A stretch of DNA of 64,000 bases from Noviherbaspirillum sp. Root189 (GTDB taxonomy: Bacteria; Pseudomonadota; Gammaproteobacteria; Burkholderiales; Burkholderiaceae_D). The notes beneath the pieces are model-generated. The model ran no database searches, was not told the DNA's origin, and saw only the letters and a program-made list of their open reading frames with translations. Positions 54,156-63,823 of the stretch are shown in pieces (position 1 is the first letter of the stretch; every line of letters starts with the position of its first letter). Position numbers and translations under genes: made by a program. Location of the stretch: the NCBI RefSeq assembly GCF_001428545.1, contig NZ_LMHZ01000013.1, positions 31,683 through 95,682 on the forward strand, given 5' to 3'.

Positions 54156-56354
54156 TTAAGGATTACCGGGCTGGTTGACCAGCTGGTAGCCGGGTATGTT
54201 TTCGCGCAGGGCGGTCAGCGGATTCGAACCAAGGCGCGTCAGGCCATTGAGTTCCAGCTGGAAAAAGAGCGACGACGTGGCATTCGATGCCGCGGTCGGG
54301 GTGCGCTGCCCGACGATACGGAATACCCAGCAATCGGCTTTATATTCCAGTCCGAGCAAGCCTTCCGCCACTTTATTATCGGGCAGCGAATAATTTACGC
54401 GTGAGACGCCGTACCAGCGATTGGCGAACGGCCACTGCGCGGAAACATCGATCTGCTCGAGGTTGTTGATGCGGTCGCGGCGATACTTCAGGTTCAGCAC
54501 GCTCTTGGGCGCGGGCTGCCACTGAACGCCGTAGTTGGCGCGGCTGACCGAATCAAGAGTCTGGCTGTATTGGAGGTTGCCCTCGACACTGAAAGCCGAT
54601 GTCAGGCGTCCGTAAGCGGACAACAGCAGATCGGACCGGCTTTCATTGCGCGTGGTGCCGAGCGTTACGCGTTGCTCATTGAAATAGAAGCGCTGGCCGA
54701 TCGCCAGACGCATCCGCTCGGCGCCGGTCGGCTCGATGTAGCGCGAGATCAGCGCCGCAGTGATTTCATTGGCATCGCTGACGCGGTCGTTACCGACAAA
54801 GCGATTCTCGCTGAACAACTGGGCAAAACTGAGGTCGGCTTCAGCCGTATCGAAAATCGGAAACGCGCTTTGATCGCGATATGGCGTGTACACGTAGAAC
54901 AGACGCGGCTCCAGCGTCTGCGTCATGGCGTTGCCGAAAAACTTTGCATCACGCTCAAACACCAGTCCGCTGTCCACCGACACGGTCGGCAGGTAGCGCG
55001 ACAGCCGGTCCGGCGCTCCGGCAGGCTGATCGCGCAGGCTGTATTCGGTGCCATGCAGGGACAATTTGGGCGTAATGAAATAGCCGGGGCGGATAATCGG
55101 GTAGGAAATCCGCGGATTCACCAGGAAGCGCTCGCCGGTGATCAGGTCGGGATGATAGAAATGGGTCAGCTCCGTATCGACGTTCCAGTCGAACCCCGTG
55201 GCATCCTGCCTGCCCGTCTGCAAAGTCAGCTGTGGCAGGCGGTCATACGGGCGCACGATGGGCGCGGCCGGGTCCTGCAGTACCTGGAAATTCGATACGC
55301 GAGCCGCGGCCGTCCAGAAATTGCCGGCATAGGTCAATGCCATGTCGCGACCCAGCAGGCGCTGCGAACTAGCGGTCAGCGTCCGCGAAAAGTCGTCCGG
55401 ATAGCGGTCATCCGAGGCGGCATTGATATTCCAGGCATAAGTCAGGCCGGGCGCAAGGTTCTGGGTATGCGTTGAAGAGATGGCATAACGGTCGGTGCCG
55501 GTCTGGCGGTCATGCGGCAGGTATTCGGCGCGTGTCTGGCCGAAATATCCATCCCCGAGGTAACGCGCTTCGGCTCCCAGCTGGAGGCCCCGCCGCGCAT
55601 ACAGCTTGGGATACAGCGTCAGGTCGCGGTTGGGAGCGATGTTGAAATAATAAGGCAGCGTGACTTCCAGTCCGCCCCGGTTGGTCGTGCCGATCGTTGG
55701 CGGCAGCACGCCGCTCTTGCGCTCCTTCGACAATGGGAAGGACATCGCCGGCGCGGCCAGAATGGGCAGGCCCTTGAAGTAGACGACGGTTTTCCTCGCA
55801 TAGCCTTCCTCCCGCCCGGCATCCAGATTCATCGTGCTGGACTTCAGATACCAGTCAGGATCCGGGCCCTCGCAGGTACTGTAGGTACCATCGGTGACCG
55901 TGGCGCGGTCCTCTCCCTCGAAATCGATGCGTTCCGCGCCGCCCTGCGCATTGTTGCGCTGCAAATGGTAGGTGGGGTTCGTCACATACCCTTCCTGCGC
56001 TTCCATCTTCAGGCGCAGTTCATCTCCGGTATAGGTATCGCCGAAACGGCGCATCCTGATATTGCCGGAGGCTTCCACCTCGTCTTCCACGATGCGGTAC
56101 GTCGCCGTATCCGAATTCACTGTTGTCGGGCCACGGATAATCTCGACGTCCTGTTCGAGAATCATTTCGCGGTCCGGACGACCGCTCATCTTTTCGGCAC
56201 TGATCGTGGCCGGAGCGTTCTTGTCTTCCGCAGTCTGGCGGGGCGCAGGCCCGGTCTGGGCCGTTGCCAGCGACGGCACAACGGCCACCGTGACGGCGGC
56301 GGCCATTAGTCGAAGCAATAGTTGCGATGGTGGAAATGCGGAAAACCGGTTCAT
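54156..56354 (-). CDS. lptD: LPS-assembly protein LptD
   Basis: This 732-aa outer-membrane beta-barrel inserts LPS into the outer leaflet. A signal peptide (ending ATAQ) is followed by an OstA beta-jellyroll domain (about residues 45-190) and the barrel. The Cys residues forming the inter-domain disulfides can be seen in TYSTCEGPDPDWYLK and YKADCWVFRIVGQR. KGLPILAAPAMSFPLSKERKSG is the family motif. It starts the lptD-surA-pdxA-ksgA operon. Upstream sequence now contains a group II intron 400 bp away. Confidence 0.95.
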   Translation of the reverse strand: MNRFSAFPPSQLLLRLMAAAVTVAVVPSLATAQTGPAPRQTAEDKNAPATISAEKMSGRPDREMILEQDVEIIRGPTTVNSDTATYRIVEDEVEASGNIRMRRFGDTYTGDELRLKMEAQEGYVTNPTYHLQRNNAQGGAERIDFEGEDRATVTDGTYSTCEGPDPDWYLKSSTMNLDAGREEGYARKTVVYFKGLPILAAPAMSFPLSKERKSGVLPPTIGTTNRGGLEVTLPYYFNIAPNRDLTLYPKLYARRGLQLGAEARYLGDGYFGQTRAEYLPHDRQTGTDRYAISSTHTQNLAPGLTYAWNINAASDDRYPDDFSRTLTASSQRLLGRDMALTYAGNFWTAAARVSNFQVLQDPAAPIVRPYDRLPQLTLQTGRQDATGFDWNVDTELTHFYHPDLITGERFLVNPRISYPIIRPGYFITPKLSLHGTEYSLRDQPAGAPDRLSRYLPTVSVDSGLVFERDAKFFGNAMTQTLEPRLFYVYTPYRDQSAFPIFDTAEADLSFAQLFSENRFVGNDRVSDANEITAALISRYIEPTGAERMRLAIGQRFYFNEQRVTLGTTRNESRSDLLLSAYGRLTSAFSVEGNLQYSQTLDSVSRANYGVQWQPAPKSVLNLKYRRDRINNLEQIDVSAQWPFANRWYGVSRVNYSLPDNKVAEGLLGLEYKADCWVFRIVGQRTPTAASNATSSLFFQLELNGLTRLGSNPLTALRENIPGYQLVNQPGNP

Positions 56355-56752
56355 GAAAAGAAGGAGGGCGGCTGGGGCTTTTTTGGAATGAATCCCTTAT
56401 TATATGGGAACTGTGCGACACGTCGTCGCGATCACCACTTCGTGGGAACAGTAGAAATGGTGCAGCAACAAGCACCTTTGAAACGCCATCTACACTGCAA
56501 GCCACTCGATAACTCTTTGATTCTTAGGAATTTTTAAGAGGGCAGCCTTGAGCAAAAATCGTGGGCTCTCTAATTGCGTCCAGCGCAAATAGTACTCCAC
56601 GTCCGGCACAAAACCTTAAATATTTGCAATTTCGATACCGCAACGATCAGCTGGCTGACCGCCCGGTAGTGTTATTAGGAATTCATTTCGCTCAAAAAGC
56701 AGGTTAAGTGTTGCCTTAATACAACGAGAACTCGTAAACACCTAACCTACCG
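56355..56752. other. Intergenic region upstream of lptD
   Basis: About 400 bp with no supported gene. It should contain the lptD promoter (minus) and, before the intron inserted, the amgK promoter (plus). I cannot assign either with confidence. Confidence 0.4.
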
Positions 56753-57577
56753 GTGCGCACTCGTTAAACAAACGTTCCGTACCCGGAGCGTGGAAGGCAA
56801 GTTACTCGTAGCTCCGGACATGGCTGCTGCATCACAAACAAGATCGCGCAACACTCTAAGATGCCTTGTCGTACCCGATCAGTGAAAGTCTTTCTCTGAT
56901 TGATGCTGCGACCGAGTGTACGACCACTCGTTGCCTACTCGGGCATGCGTGACTGGTAACGGTCAGGTGTGAAGCCCCGACGACAATGTACCCCCGCCCC
57001 GGCGGCACATACCTTACGCAAGTAAGGTTGTGGACACTGTTAGCAGCAAGACGGTGAAGGGGCTAGGCAAATGCTGCATGGGTAACATATCGTGAACTGA
57101 CGTTCGAACCCTCGTAAATATAAACAGGCCCAAGCTGCTTCTGGCCTGAACTAAACAGTATGTGATTGGTTATTCCTGTGGTTCCTGGGAATACGTCGTC
57201 ATGTAATCACCGGGGGAGAGTCAGACCCTAAACAGCTAGTCACGATGTAGTCAATCGTGTCGACATCATAGGGAACGTGGTAAACCCGACTCGCCGCCAA
57301 TCTAGTAGTTACCAAGTTGGCAAGTGACCCGCAAGGGAAGCCCACGGCGGAGCGGGTATGGGATGACGGAGAAAGCGAAAGCTGGGCTGTAATGGCCCAG
57401 ATAGGGATTCCGAATTTGTCCCGACACGAAAGTGTGCAGACTTCCGTCTGGTGCAATAGTCGTCAAACGACTGTATAGGCAAAAACGTAGTTTTCACAAT
57501 CACCCCGAAGGGATGTAGTCGATCCCTTCGGGGAGAGATTGCGTCCTCGGCGGATACCACTACCACGAGGTACAGCA

Positions 57578-59278
57578 ATGGAAGTAATAACCAGCACTCT
57601 GGAAAATTCTGCGTCCTCGCGCATTCCCCTCGAATGGGCTGCCATTGACTGGCAACGCGTTCAGAAGAATGTGAGAGCCATGCAGATTCGCCTAGCGAAG
57701 GCAACGAAGGACAGCGACTGGCGTCGGGTGAAAGCCCTGCAACGGTGGCTGACCCGCTCGTTTAGCGCGCGAGCGCTAGCAGTTAAACGAGTGACCGAAA
57801 ATCAAGGTAAGCGAACGGCCGGTGTGGACCAGTATCTTTGGGACACGCCACCACAAAAGTTCGCAGCAATTGCGGATTTAAAGAAGCGACGGTACCGACC
57901 CCTGCCTCTGCGTAGGGTTTACATCCCTAAGGCCAATGGGAAGGAACGCCCATTGGGTATCCCGACCATGAAGGACAGGTCCATGCAAGCGTTACATTTG
58001 CTGGCACTTGACCCGGTCTTAGAAAGCCTGAGCGACCCAAACTCGTACGGGTTTAGGAAAAATCGCTCTACAGCCGATGCAATGTCCCAAATCTTCCTAC
58101 AGACTTGCCGGAAGACATCGGCGCAATGGGTGCTGGATGCGGATATTGAAGGCTTCTTTGATAACATCAATCATAAATGGTTACTTAGCCAAGTCCGTAT
58201 GGACAAAGCAGTACTTCATAAGTGGTTGAGCTCTGGGGTAATTGACCGGAAGCAGTTGCTCGCTACCACAGCAGGAACACCGCAGGGTGGCATCATCAGC
58301 CCTGCATTAGCCAACTGGACGCTGAATGGATTGGAAACGGGTCTAATTTCACACCTTCGGACGAAATTTGGACCATCGAAACTAGCTAAATTGAAAGTCG
58401 GTGTGACTCGATACGCCGATGACTTCGTTGTGACAGGCGCTTCACAAGAGTTGCTGGAACGCGAAATCATGCCTTGGATTGCCACATTCTTGGCCGAGCG
58501 TGGGTTGCGGCTATCAACAGCCAAAACCAAGATCGTGCACATTGACGACGGTTTCGATTTCCTTGGGTGGAATTTCCGCAAATACAATGGAAAACTGCTC
58601 ATCAAGCCTAGTAAGAAGAACGTGAAAGCGTTTTATGAAAAGCTAAGGAACACCATAAGCAACAGTCTCGGACTTACGCAGGCAACCTTAATTAACCTGT
58701 TGAATCCGATGCTACGCGGCTGGGCTCAATACCACAGCCCTGTAGTCGCTAAACAGGCGTTCTCTCGCTTAGAGTGGCTGCTATTTTGGCGGCTCATGCG
58801 GTGGGCGAAACGCCGACATCCAAATAAGAGCGTTGATTGGCTCCGCCAGAAATATTGGCGATCGGTTGGCGATCGGAACTGGGTGTTTGCGGCCGATGTG
58901 GAGGTTGATGGTACGAAAAATGCGATAGAACTATACTCGCTTGCTGGGACTACCATCCTGCGACATAAGAAAGTCAAAGGGACATACAACCCTTACGACT
59001 TACACGACGAAATGTATGGTGAAACTCTCCGTCAGGAACGCTTGTTGAAGAACATGCGGTATCGGAAGGAATGGGCAACGCTATACATTGCCCAGAGTGG
59101 CTTGTGCGCACACTGCGGCTTTGCGATGGATGTGGATACAGGGTGGCACGACCATCACGTCCAGCCAAGGGCTGCGGGGGGCTCCGATGCTCTCAGAAAT
59201 CGCGTACTATTGCATCCAGAGTGCCATCAGCAGGTCCATCGCCTTGACATAAAAGTTACGAAACCGGTTCCTGTATAG
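57578..59278 (+). CDS. ltrA: Group II intron reverse transcriptase/maturase with HNH endonuclease
   Basis: This 566-aa protein starts at the ATG preceded by CACGAGG. The RT domain includes KRYRPLPLRRVYIPKANGKERP and GFRKNRSTADA, and the catalytic TRYADDFVVTG (YADD box) is intact. The maturase X domain follows, then a C-terminal HNH domain with CAHCG, HDHH and LLHPECH. All key residues are present and the frame is uninterrupted, so splicing and homing may still work. It enables splicing and retrohoming of the host intron. Confidence 0.95.
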   Translation: MEVITSTLENSASSRIPLEWAAIDWQRVQKNVRAMQIRLAKATKDSDWRRVKALQRWLTRSFSARALAVKRVTENQGKRTAGVDQYLWDTPPQKFAAIADLKKRRYRPLPLRRVYIPKANGKERPLGIPTMKDRSMQALHLLALDPVLESLSDPNSYGFRKNRSTADAMSQIFLQTCRKTSAQWVLDADIEGFFDNINHKWLLSQVRMDKAVLHKWLSSGVIDRKQLLATTAGTPQGGIISPALANWTLNGLETGLISHLRTKFGPSKLAKLKVGVTRYADDFVVTGASQELLEREIMPWIATFLAERGLRLSTAKTKIVHIDDGFDFLGWNFRKYNGKLLIKPSKKNVKAFYEKLRNTISNSLGLTQATLINLLNPMLRGWAQYHSPVVAKQAFSRLEWLLFWRLMRWAKRRHPNKSVDWLRQKYWRSVGDRNWVFAADVEVDGTKNAIELYSLAGTTILRHKKVKGTYNPYDLHDEMYGETLRQERLLKNMRYRKEWATLYIAQSGLCAHCGFAMDVDTGWHDHHVQPRAAGGSDALRNRVLLHPECHQQVHRLDIKVTKPVPV

Positions 59279-59295
59279 GAACTTATATTGTGCTT

Positions 59296-59329
59296 GAGCC
59301 GTGTGCGGTGAAAGTCGCACGCACGGTTC
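59296..59329 (+). ncRNA. Group II intron domain V
   Basis: The 34-nt hairpin begins GAGCCGTGTGCGGT, has a GAAA tetraloop and ends CACGGTTC. It matches the most conserved catalytic domain of bacterial group II introns. Domain VI follows immediately. Confidence 0.93.
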
Positions 59330-59412
59330 TTAGGGGGGAGGGGTTCTGGCAACAGACTCTTCCTACCCTACCCTATCCCTAAACGGATTGTCTCCACTTC
59401 CCAGGTTGTTTC

Positions 59413-60447
59413 ATGTCTGTAAATAACGCATCCGATACCCGTCTTAACGAAGCAAAACAATGGCTCGCAACACTGCCTGAAATCAAGATCCACACCGAAT
59501 CGATCCGTCCGGCGTCCTCGGATGCCAGCTTTCGCCGGTATTTCCGGGTTGATGCCGCTGATGGCACCGGTAACAACACCTATATCGTCATGGACGCGCC
59601 TCCGCCGCAGGAAGATGTACGTCCATTCATCCACGTTGCTGAACTTTTTGGCAAGTCCGGCGCGTCGGTGCCCCATATCCTGGCTCAGGATGTGGAACGC
59701 GGCTACCTGCTGCTAAGCGACCTTGGTTCGACCACTTACCTGAATCAGCTTAACCACGACACCGCCCACAAGCTTTACCTGGACGCAATCGATTCGCTGA
59801 TCCTGATCCAGGCGCAGAGCCAGCCCGGCGTGTTGCCGGAATATGACCGCGCCCTGCTGCAGCGCGAACTGATGCTGTTTCCCGACTGGTATGTCGGCAA
59901 GCACCTTGGCGTCACCATGACGGAAAAGCAAACCGAGACCCTGAACAAGGTGTTCGACGTCCTGCTGGCCAACAACCTCGCCCAGCCCCAGGTGTTCGTG
60001 CACCGGGATTACCATTCACGCAACCTGATGGTGACGGCCAAGGGCAATCCGGGCATCCTCGATTTCCAGGACGCGGTCTACGGCCCGATTACCTATGACC
60101 TCGTATCGCTGCTGCGCGACGCCTACATCCAGTGGGACGAGGAAATGGTGCTGGACTGGACCATCCGCTACTGGGAACGCGCCCGCCGGGCCGGGTTGCC
60201 GGTCAACCCGGACATCGATGCGTTTTACCGCGACTTTGAGTTCATGGGCTTGCAGCGTCACCTGAAGGTGCTGGGTATTTTTGCGCGCCTGTATCACCGT
60301 GACGGCAAGGATGCCTATCTCAAGGACCTGCCGCTTGTGATGGAATACACGCGCAAGGCGGCCGGCCGCTACATCCAACTGGCCCCGCTGATCCGTCTGC
60401 TGGACGAGCTGGAAGAAAAAGGCCCATCCGTAGGCTTTACGTTTTAA
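59413..60447 (+). CDS. amgK: N-acetylmuramate/N-acetylglucosamine 1-kinase AmgK
   Basis: This 344-aa aminoglycoside-phosphotransferase-fold enzyme phosphorylates MurNAc at C1 in the cell-wall recycling route known from Pseudomonas. The catalytic loop is VFVHRDYHSRNLMV and the metal-binding motif is GILDFQDAVYGPITYDLVSLLRD. PASSDASFRRYFRVDA is the N-terminal signature. It pairs with murU 111 bp downstream. Its 5' region is interrupted by the intron, which ends about 40 bp before the ATG. Confidence 0.92.
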   Translation: MSVNNASDTRLNEAKQWLATLPEIKIHTESIRPASSDASFRRYFRVDAADGTGNNTYIVMDAPPPQEDVRPFIHVAELFGKSGASVPHILAQDVERGYLLLSDLGSTTYLNQLNHDTAHKLYLDAIDSLILIQAQSQPGVLPEYDRALLQRELMLFPDWYVGKHLGVTMTEKQTETLNKVFDVLLANNLAQPQVFVHRDYHSRNLMVTAKGNPGILDFQDAVYGPITYDLVSLLRDAYIQWDEEMVLDWTIRYWERARRAGLPVNPDIDAFYRDFEFMGLQRHLKVLGIFARLYHRDGKDAYLKDLPLVMEYTRKAAGRYIQLAPLIRLLDELEEKGPSVGFTF

Positions 60448-60558
60448 GGCATACAATTTACTGCGTCAGGGTAGGTGCACCATGTCCATGTGTAGCGCAA
60501 TCTGGCTGTGCAGGGCTTGCCCGCCCGCCGTAGTCCATGCATTTCAGAAAGCCATTTA

Positions 60559-61254
60559 ATGAAAGCGATGATTTTCGCCGCCGGTCGCGGTGAGCGGATG
60601 CGTCCCCTCACCGACACCTGCCCCAAGCCACTGCTGACCGTCCGGGGCAGGCCGCTGATCGTCTGGCACATCCTGAACCTGGTCCGTGCCGACATCAAGG
60701 ATATCGTGATCAACCATGCGCATCTCGGCCACATGATTGAAGAGGCACTGGGGGACGGGTCCAAATTCGGCGCACGCATCAGTTACTCGTCCGAAGGCAA
60801 GGCGCTGGAAACGGCGGGCGGTGTGGCGAAAGCCCGCCATCTGCTGGGTGAGGAACCATTTGTCGCGGTCGCGGCCGATATCTATTGCCCGCACTTCGAT
60901 TTCGAACAGGTGAAAGAAGCCTTGCAGGACAACGATATGTGGGGCAACCCGCATCCGGCCGACAAGCGCGACGTTGCATGGCTTTACCTGGTGAAGAACC
61001 CGGCGCACAACCTCAAGGGGGATTTTGCGCTGAACAGTTTTTCTATCGCCAATGAAGGCGATCCGCGCTATACCTTCTCCGGCATTGGCGTCTATCGCAC
61101 CGAGATTTTCGATTCGGTTGAGCCCGGACAATCGGCGCCGATCGCTCCCATCCTGCGCGAGTATGCGTCGCGCGGACAGGTGGGCGGCGAAGTGTATCGC
61201 GGCGACTGGACCGATGTCGGCACCCCGGAACGGCTTGCTCAGTTGAATGTTTGA
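60559..61254 (+). CDS. murU: N-acetylmuramate alpha-1-phosphate uridylyltransferase MurU
   Basis: This 231-aa nucleotidyltransferase makes UDP-MurNAc from MurNAc-1-P. It starts MKAMIFAAGRGERMRPLTD, the sugar-nucleotidyltransferase signature, followed by CPKPLLTVRGRPLIVWHI. The acceptor region AVAADIYCPHFDFE and the ending GDWTDVGTPERLAQLN fit MurU more than the longer glucose-1-phosphate enzymes. With AmgK it bypasses de novo UDP-MurNAc synthesis, which gives intrinsic fosfomycin tolerance in Pseudomonas. Confidence 0.9.
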   Translation: MKAMIFAAGRGERMRPLTDTCPKPLLTVRGRPLIVWHILNLVRADIKDIVINHAHLGHMIEEALGDGSKFGARISYSSEGKALETAGGVAKARHLLGEEPFVAVAADIYCPHFDFEQVKEALQDNDMWGNPHPADKRDVAWLYLVKNPAHNLKGDFALNSFSIANEGDPRYTFSGIGVYRTEIFDSVEPGQSAPIAPILREYASRGQVGGEVYRGDWTDVGTPERLAQLNV

Positions 61255-61304
61255 GTTGAATGGCTGGATTAAACGCCCAAAGAACGCCTAAAGGAAAACC
61301 GCAG

Positions 61305-62636
61305 ATGAAATCATACGCAGCACGACGCGCAGCACTGATGGCCCAGATGCAGGCAAAAGGCGGCGGCATCGCCATCATTCCCACCGCACCGGAAGTCATG
61401 CGCAACCGCGATGCCGACTATCCATACCGGCACGACAGTTATTTCTACTATCTGTCCGGCTTTACCGAGCCGGAAGCGGTCATCGTGCTGGTGGCCGGCA
61501 AGACCAACCAGGCCATCCTGTTCTGCCGCGAAAAGAATCTGGAACGCGAAATCTGGGATGGCTACCGCTATGGTCCGGAAGCGGCGCGCGAAAGCTTTGG
61601 CTTCGACGTCGCCCATCCCGTCGCCGCGCTCGATACCGAGATGCCCAGGCTGATGGCGGATGCGCCGGCGCTGTTTTACGCGCTCGGCAGCGACAGCAAG
61701 CTCGACGCTCAGGTGCAGAACTGGCTGCAGGCGGTTCGCATGCAGTCGCGTGCCGGTGTGGCGGCGCCATCGGTCGTCCATGACGTGCATGTGCTGCTGA
61801 ATGAAATGCGCCTGATCAAGGATGCCGATGAAATCGCCATCATGAAGCGCGCGGCCGCCATCTCGGCCGAAGCACATCGCCGCGCGATGCAGATTTCACG
61901 CCCCGGCTTGCGTGAATACCATCTGGAAGCGGAGCTGCTGCATGAATTCCGCCGCAATGGTTCGCAATATCCCGCCTACGGCTCCATCGTCGCCACTGGC
62001 GCCAACGCCTGCGTACTGCACTACCGCGCCAGCGACGCCGAAATCCACGATGGCGACCTGGTCCTGATCGACGCCGGCTGCGAGCTCGACAGCTATGCCT
62101 CCGATATCACCCGCACCTTCCCCGCGAACGGCAAATTTACCGGCCCGCAACAGGAGTTATACGAGATTGTGCTGGCGTCGCAGGCCGCTGCCGTTGCAGA
62201 GACGCGTCCCGGCAAGCGCTTCATGGATGGTCATGACGCTGCGGTGAAAGTACTCGCCCAAGGCATGCTCGACACCGGACTGCTCGACAAGAACAAGGTC
62301 GGCTCGCTGGACGACGTCATCGAAAAAGGCGCGTTCCGCCAGTTCTACATGCACCGTACCGGCCACTGGCTCGGCATGGATGTGCATGACGTGGGCGAAT
62401 ACCGCGAAATCGGCGCGACCGGCTCGGAAAAACCATGGCGCCAGCTGCAGTCGGGCATGGTGCTGACCATCGAGCCGGGCATCTATGTGCGTCCGGAAGC
62501 CGGTGTGCCGGAAAAGTACTGGAATATCGGCATCCGTATCGAAGACGATGCCGTGGTGACGGAGAACGGCTGTGAACTGATCACGCAGGATGCGCCGAAA
62601 ACAGTTGCCGAGATCGAATCGGTCATGAAACGCTAA
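61305..62636 (+). CDS. pepP: Xaa-Pro aminopeptidase PepP
   Basis: This 443-aa M24B metallopeptidase releases N-terminal residues before proline. The N-domain contains DYPYRHDSYFYYLSGFTEPEAV. Metal ligands appear in LIDAGCELDSYASDITRTFP, HRTGHWLGMDVHDVGEY and LTIEPGIYV. ATG at 61305 follows AAGGAA; a start 15 codons earlier is less likely. The stop overlaps the ubiH start (TAATG), so the two are coupled, an arrangement also found in E. coli (pepP-ubiH). Confidence 0.96.
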   Translation: MKSYAARRAALMAQMQAKGGGIAIIPTAPEVMRNRDADYPYRHDSYFYYLSGFTEPEAVIVLVAGKTNQAILFCREKNLEREIWDGYRYGPEAARESFGFDVAHPVAALDTEMPRLMADAPALFYALGSDSKLDAQVQNWLQAVRMQSRAGVAAPSVVHDVHVLLNEMRLIKDADEIAIMKRAAAISAEAHRRAMQISRPGLREYHLEAELLHEFRRNGSQYPAYGSIVATGANACVLHYRASDAEIHDGDLVLIDAGCELDSYASDITRTFPANGKFTGPQQELYEIVLASQAAAVAETRPGKRFMDGHDAAVKVLAQGMLDTGLLDKNKVGSLDDVIEKGAFRQFYMHRTGHWLGMDVHDVGEYREIGATGSEKPWRQLQSGMVLTIEPGIYVRPEAGVPEKYWNIGIRIEDDAVVTENGCELITQDAPKTVAEIESVMKR

Positions 62637-63823
62637 TGTATCAACCGACGTACCAATCAACGATGGCAACGGTTACAACGATGGCAGGAACACCGTACGA
62701 CATCGCCATTTGCGGCGCCGGGCCGGTGGGCCTGACGCTGGCATTGCTGCTCGTCAAACGCGGCATGCCGGCGAGCCGCATTGCGCTGATCGATGCAAAA
62801 CTGCCCGAACAGTCCGCACAGGATCCGCGTTCGATTGCCCTGTCTTATGGCAGCCGGCAGATCCTGGAAGATGTCGGCTGCTGGCCGATTGACGCAGACG
62901 AGATCCACGAAATCCATGTATCGCGGCGCGGCCATTTCGGGCGTACGCTGATTGACCGCAATGAATACCGGTTGCCGGCGCTGGGCTATGTGGCGCGTTA
63001 CGGGTCTGTGGTTTCAGCACTGAATTCGGTCGCGGCGCATGTGGGCATCACCATGCTGCGCCCGATGCATGTCAGCTCGTCGTCCGAGCGCCATGACCAT
63101 GTGGAGCTCCAGTTTGCCGAAGGCCATTCGGTGACCGCGCAAATCATGGTGCAGGCTGAAGGCGGTGTGTTTTCGGATCAGGCTGCCAAGGCCCTACGGC
63201 GCGACTATGAACAGACGGCAATCATTGCGCATGTCGCCACGAGTGCGGCCTTGAAGCATCGTGCCTTCGAGCGTTTCACCGACCAGGGTCCGCTAGCCTT
63301 GCTGCCGCAAGATGGTGGCTATGCGATGGTGTGGTGTGTACGACCGGATACTGCTTCCCGACTTTACGGGTTATCCGATGCGGCGTTTCTTGCGGAACTT
63401 GGCACTGCCTTTGGCGGGCGCGTGGGACGGTTCACGGGAATCAGTCAGCGGGTGACTTATCCGTTGGGATTGAATGCCAATCCTGCGGCGTCGGCCAGGA
63501 CGGTAGCGATTGGTAATGCGGCGCAGACCTTGCATCCGGTTGCCGGGCAGGGATTGAATCTCGGTTTGCGGGATGCGGTTGTGCTGGCGCGGTTGCTGGC
63601 GAGTGAATTGACGGCTTCGGCGTTGCAGCGGTTTGCTGAAGAGCGGCAGGTTGATCGCGGAGTGACGATACGGTTGACGGATGCGTTGGCGCGGGTGTTT
63701 GCGAGTGCGCCGGATGGGGCGTTGTCGCAGGCTTTGCTGGGGTTGGCGCTGGGGGTGGTGGATGCTGTGGGGCCGGCTAAGCGGGTGTTGGCGGAGCAGA
63801 TGATGTTTGGGCGGCGGGCTTAG
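62636..63823 (+). CDS. ubiH: Ubiquinone biosynthesis FAD-dependent monooxygenase (UbiH family)
   Basis: This 395-aa flavoprotein hydroxylates a ubiquinone ring intermediate. The FAD motif GAGPVGLTLALLLVKRG (about residues 27-43), the second motif DPRSIALSYGSRQIL and the C-terminal IGNAAQTLHPVAGQGLNLGLRD (GD-type box) are intact. Linkage to pepP supports UbiH rather than UbiF/UbiI. From about 63400 to the end, codon use shifts toward G-ending codons (TTG, GCG) compared with the C-ending style before. An in-frame ATG 15 codons in could also be the start. Confidence 0.9.
   Translation: MYQPTYQSTMATVTTMAGTPYDIAICGAGPVGLTLALLLVKRGMPASRIALIDAKLPEQSAQDPRSIALSYGSRQILEDVGCWPIDADEIHEIHVSRRGHFGRTLIDRNEYRLPALGYVARYGSVVSALNSVAAHVGITMLRPMHVSSSSERHDHVELQFAEGHSVTAQIMVQAEGGVFSDQAAKALRRDYEQTAIIAHVATSAALKHRAFERFTDQGPLALLPQDGGYAMVWCVRPDTASRLYGLSDAAFLAELGTAFGGRVGRFTGISQRVTYPLGLNANPAASARTVAIGNAAQTLHPVAGQGLNLGLRDAVVLARLLASELTASALQRFAEERQVDRGVTIRLTDALARVFASAPDGALSQALLGLALGVVDAVGPAKRVLAEQMMFGRRA

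Larger units (their letters stand above)
56753..59371 (+). mobile_element. Group II intron with RT-HNH maturase
   Basis: The element of about 2.6 kb begins GTGCGCACTCG (the 5' GUGYG consensus) and contains a folded domain I-III region of about 800 bp. A maturase gene lies in domain IV, and a 34-nt domain V is followed by domain VI. A bulged A at 59365 in domain VI marks the likely branch point, which puts the 3' end at about 59371 (ending in AC). It lies in the lptD/amgK intergenic region, so no coding gene is broken. Boundaries are estimated to within a few bases. Confidence 0.85.
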
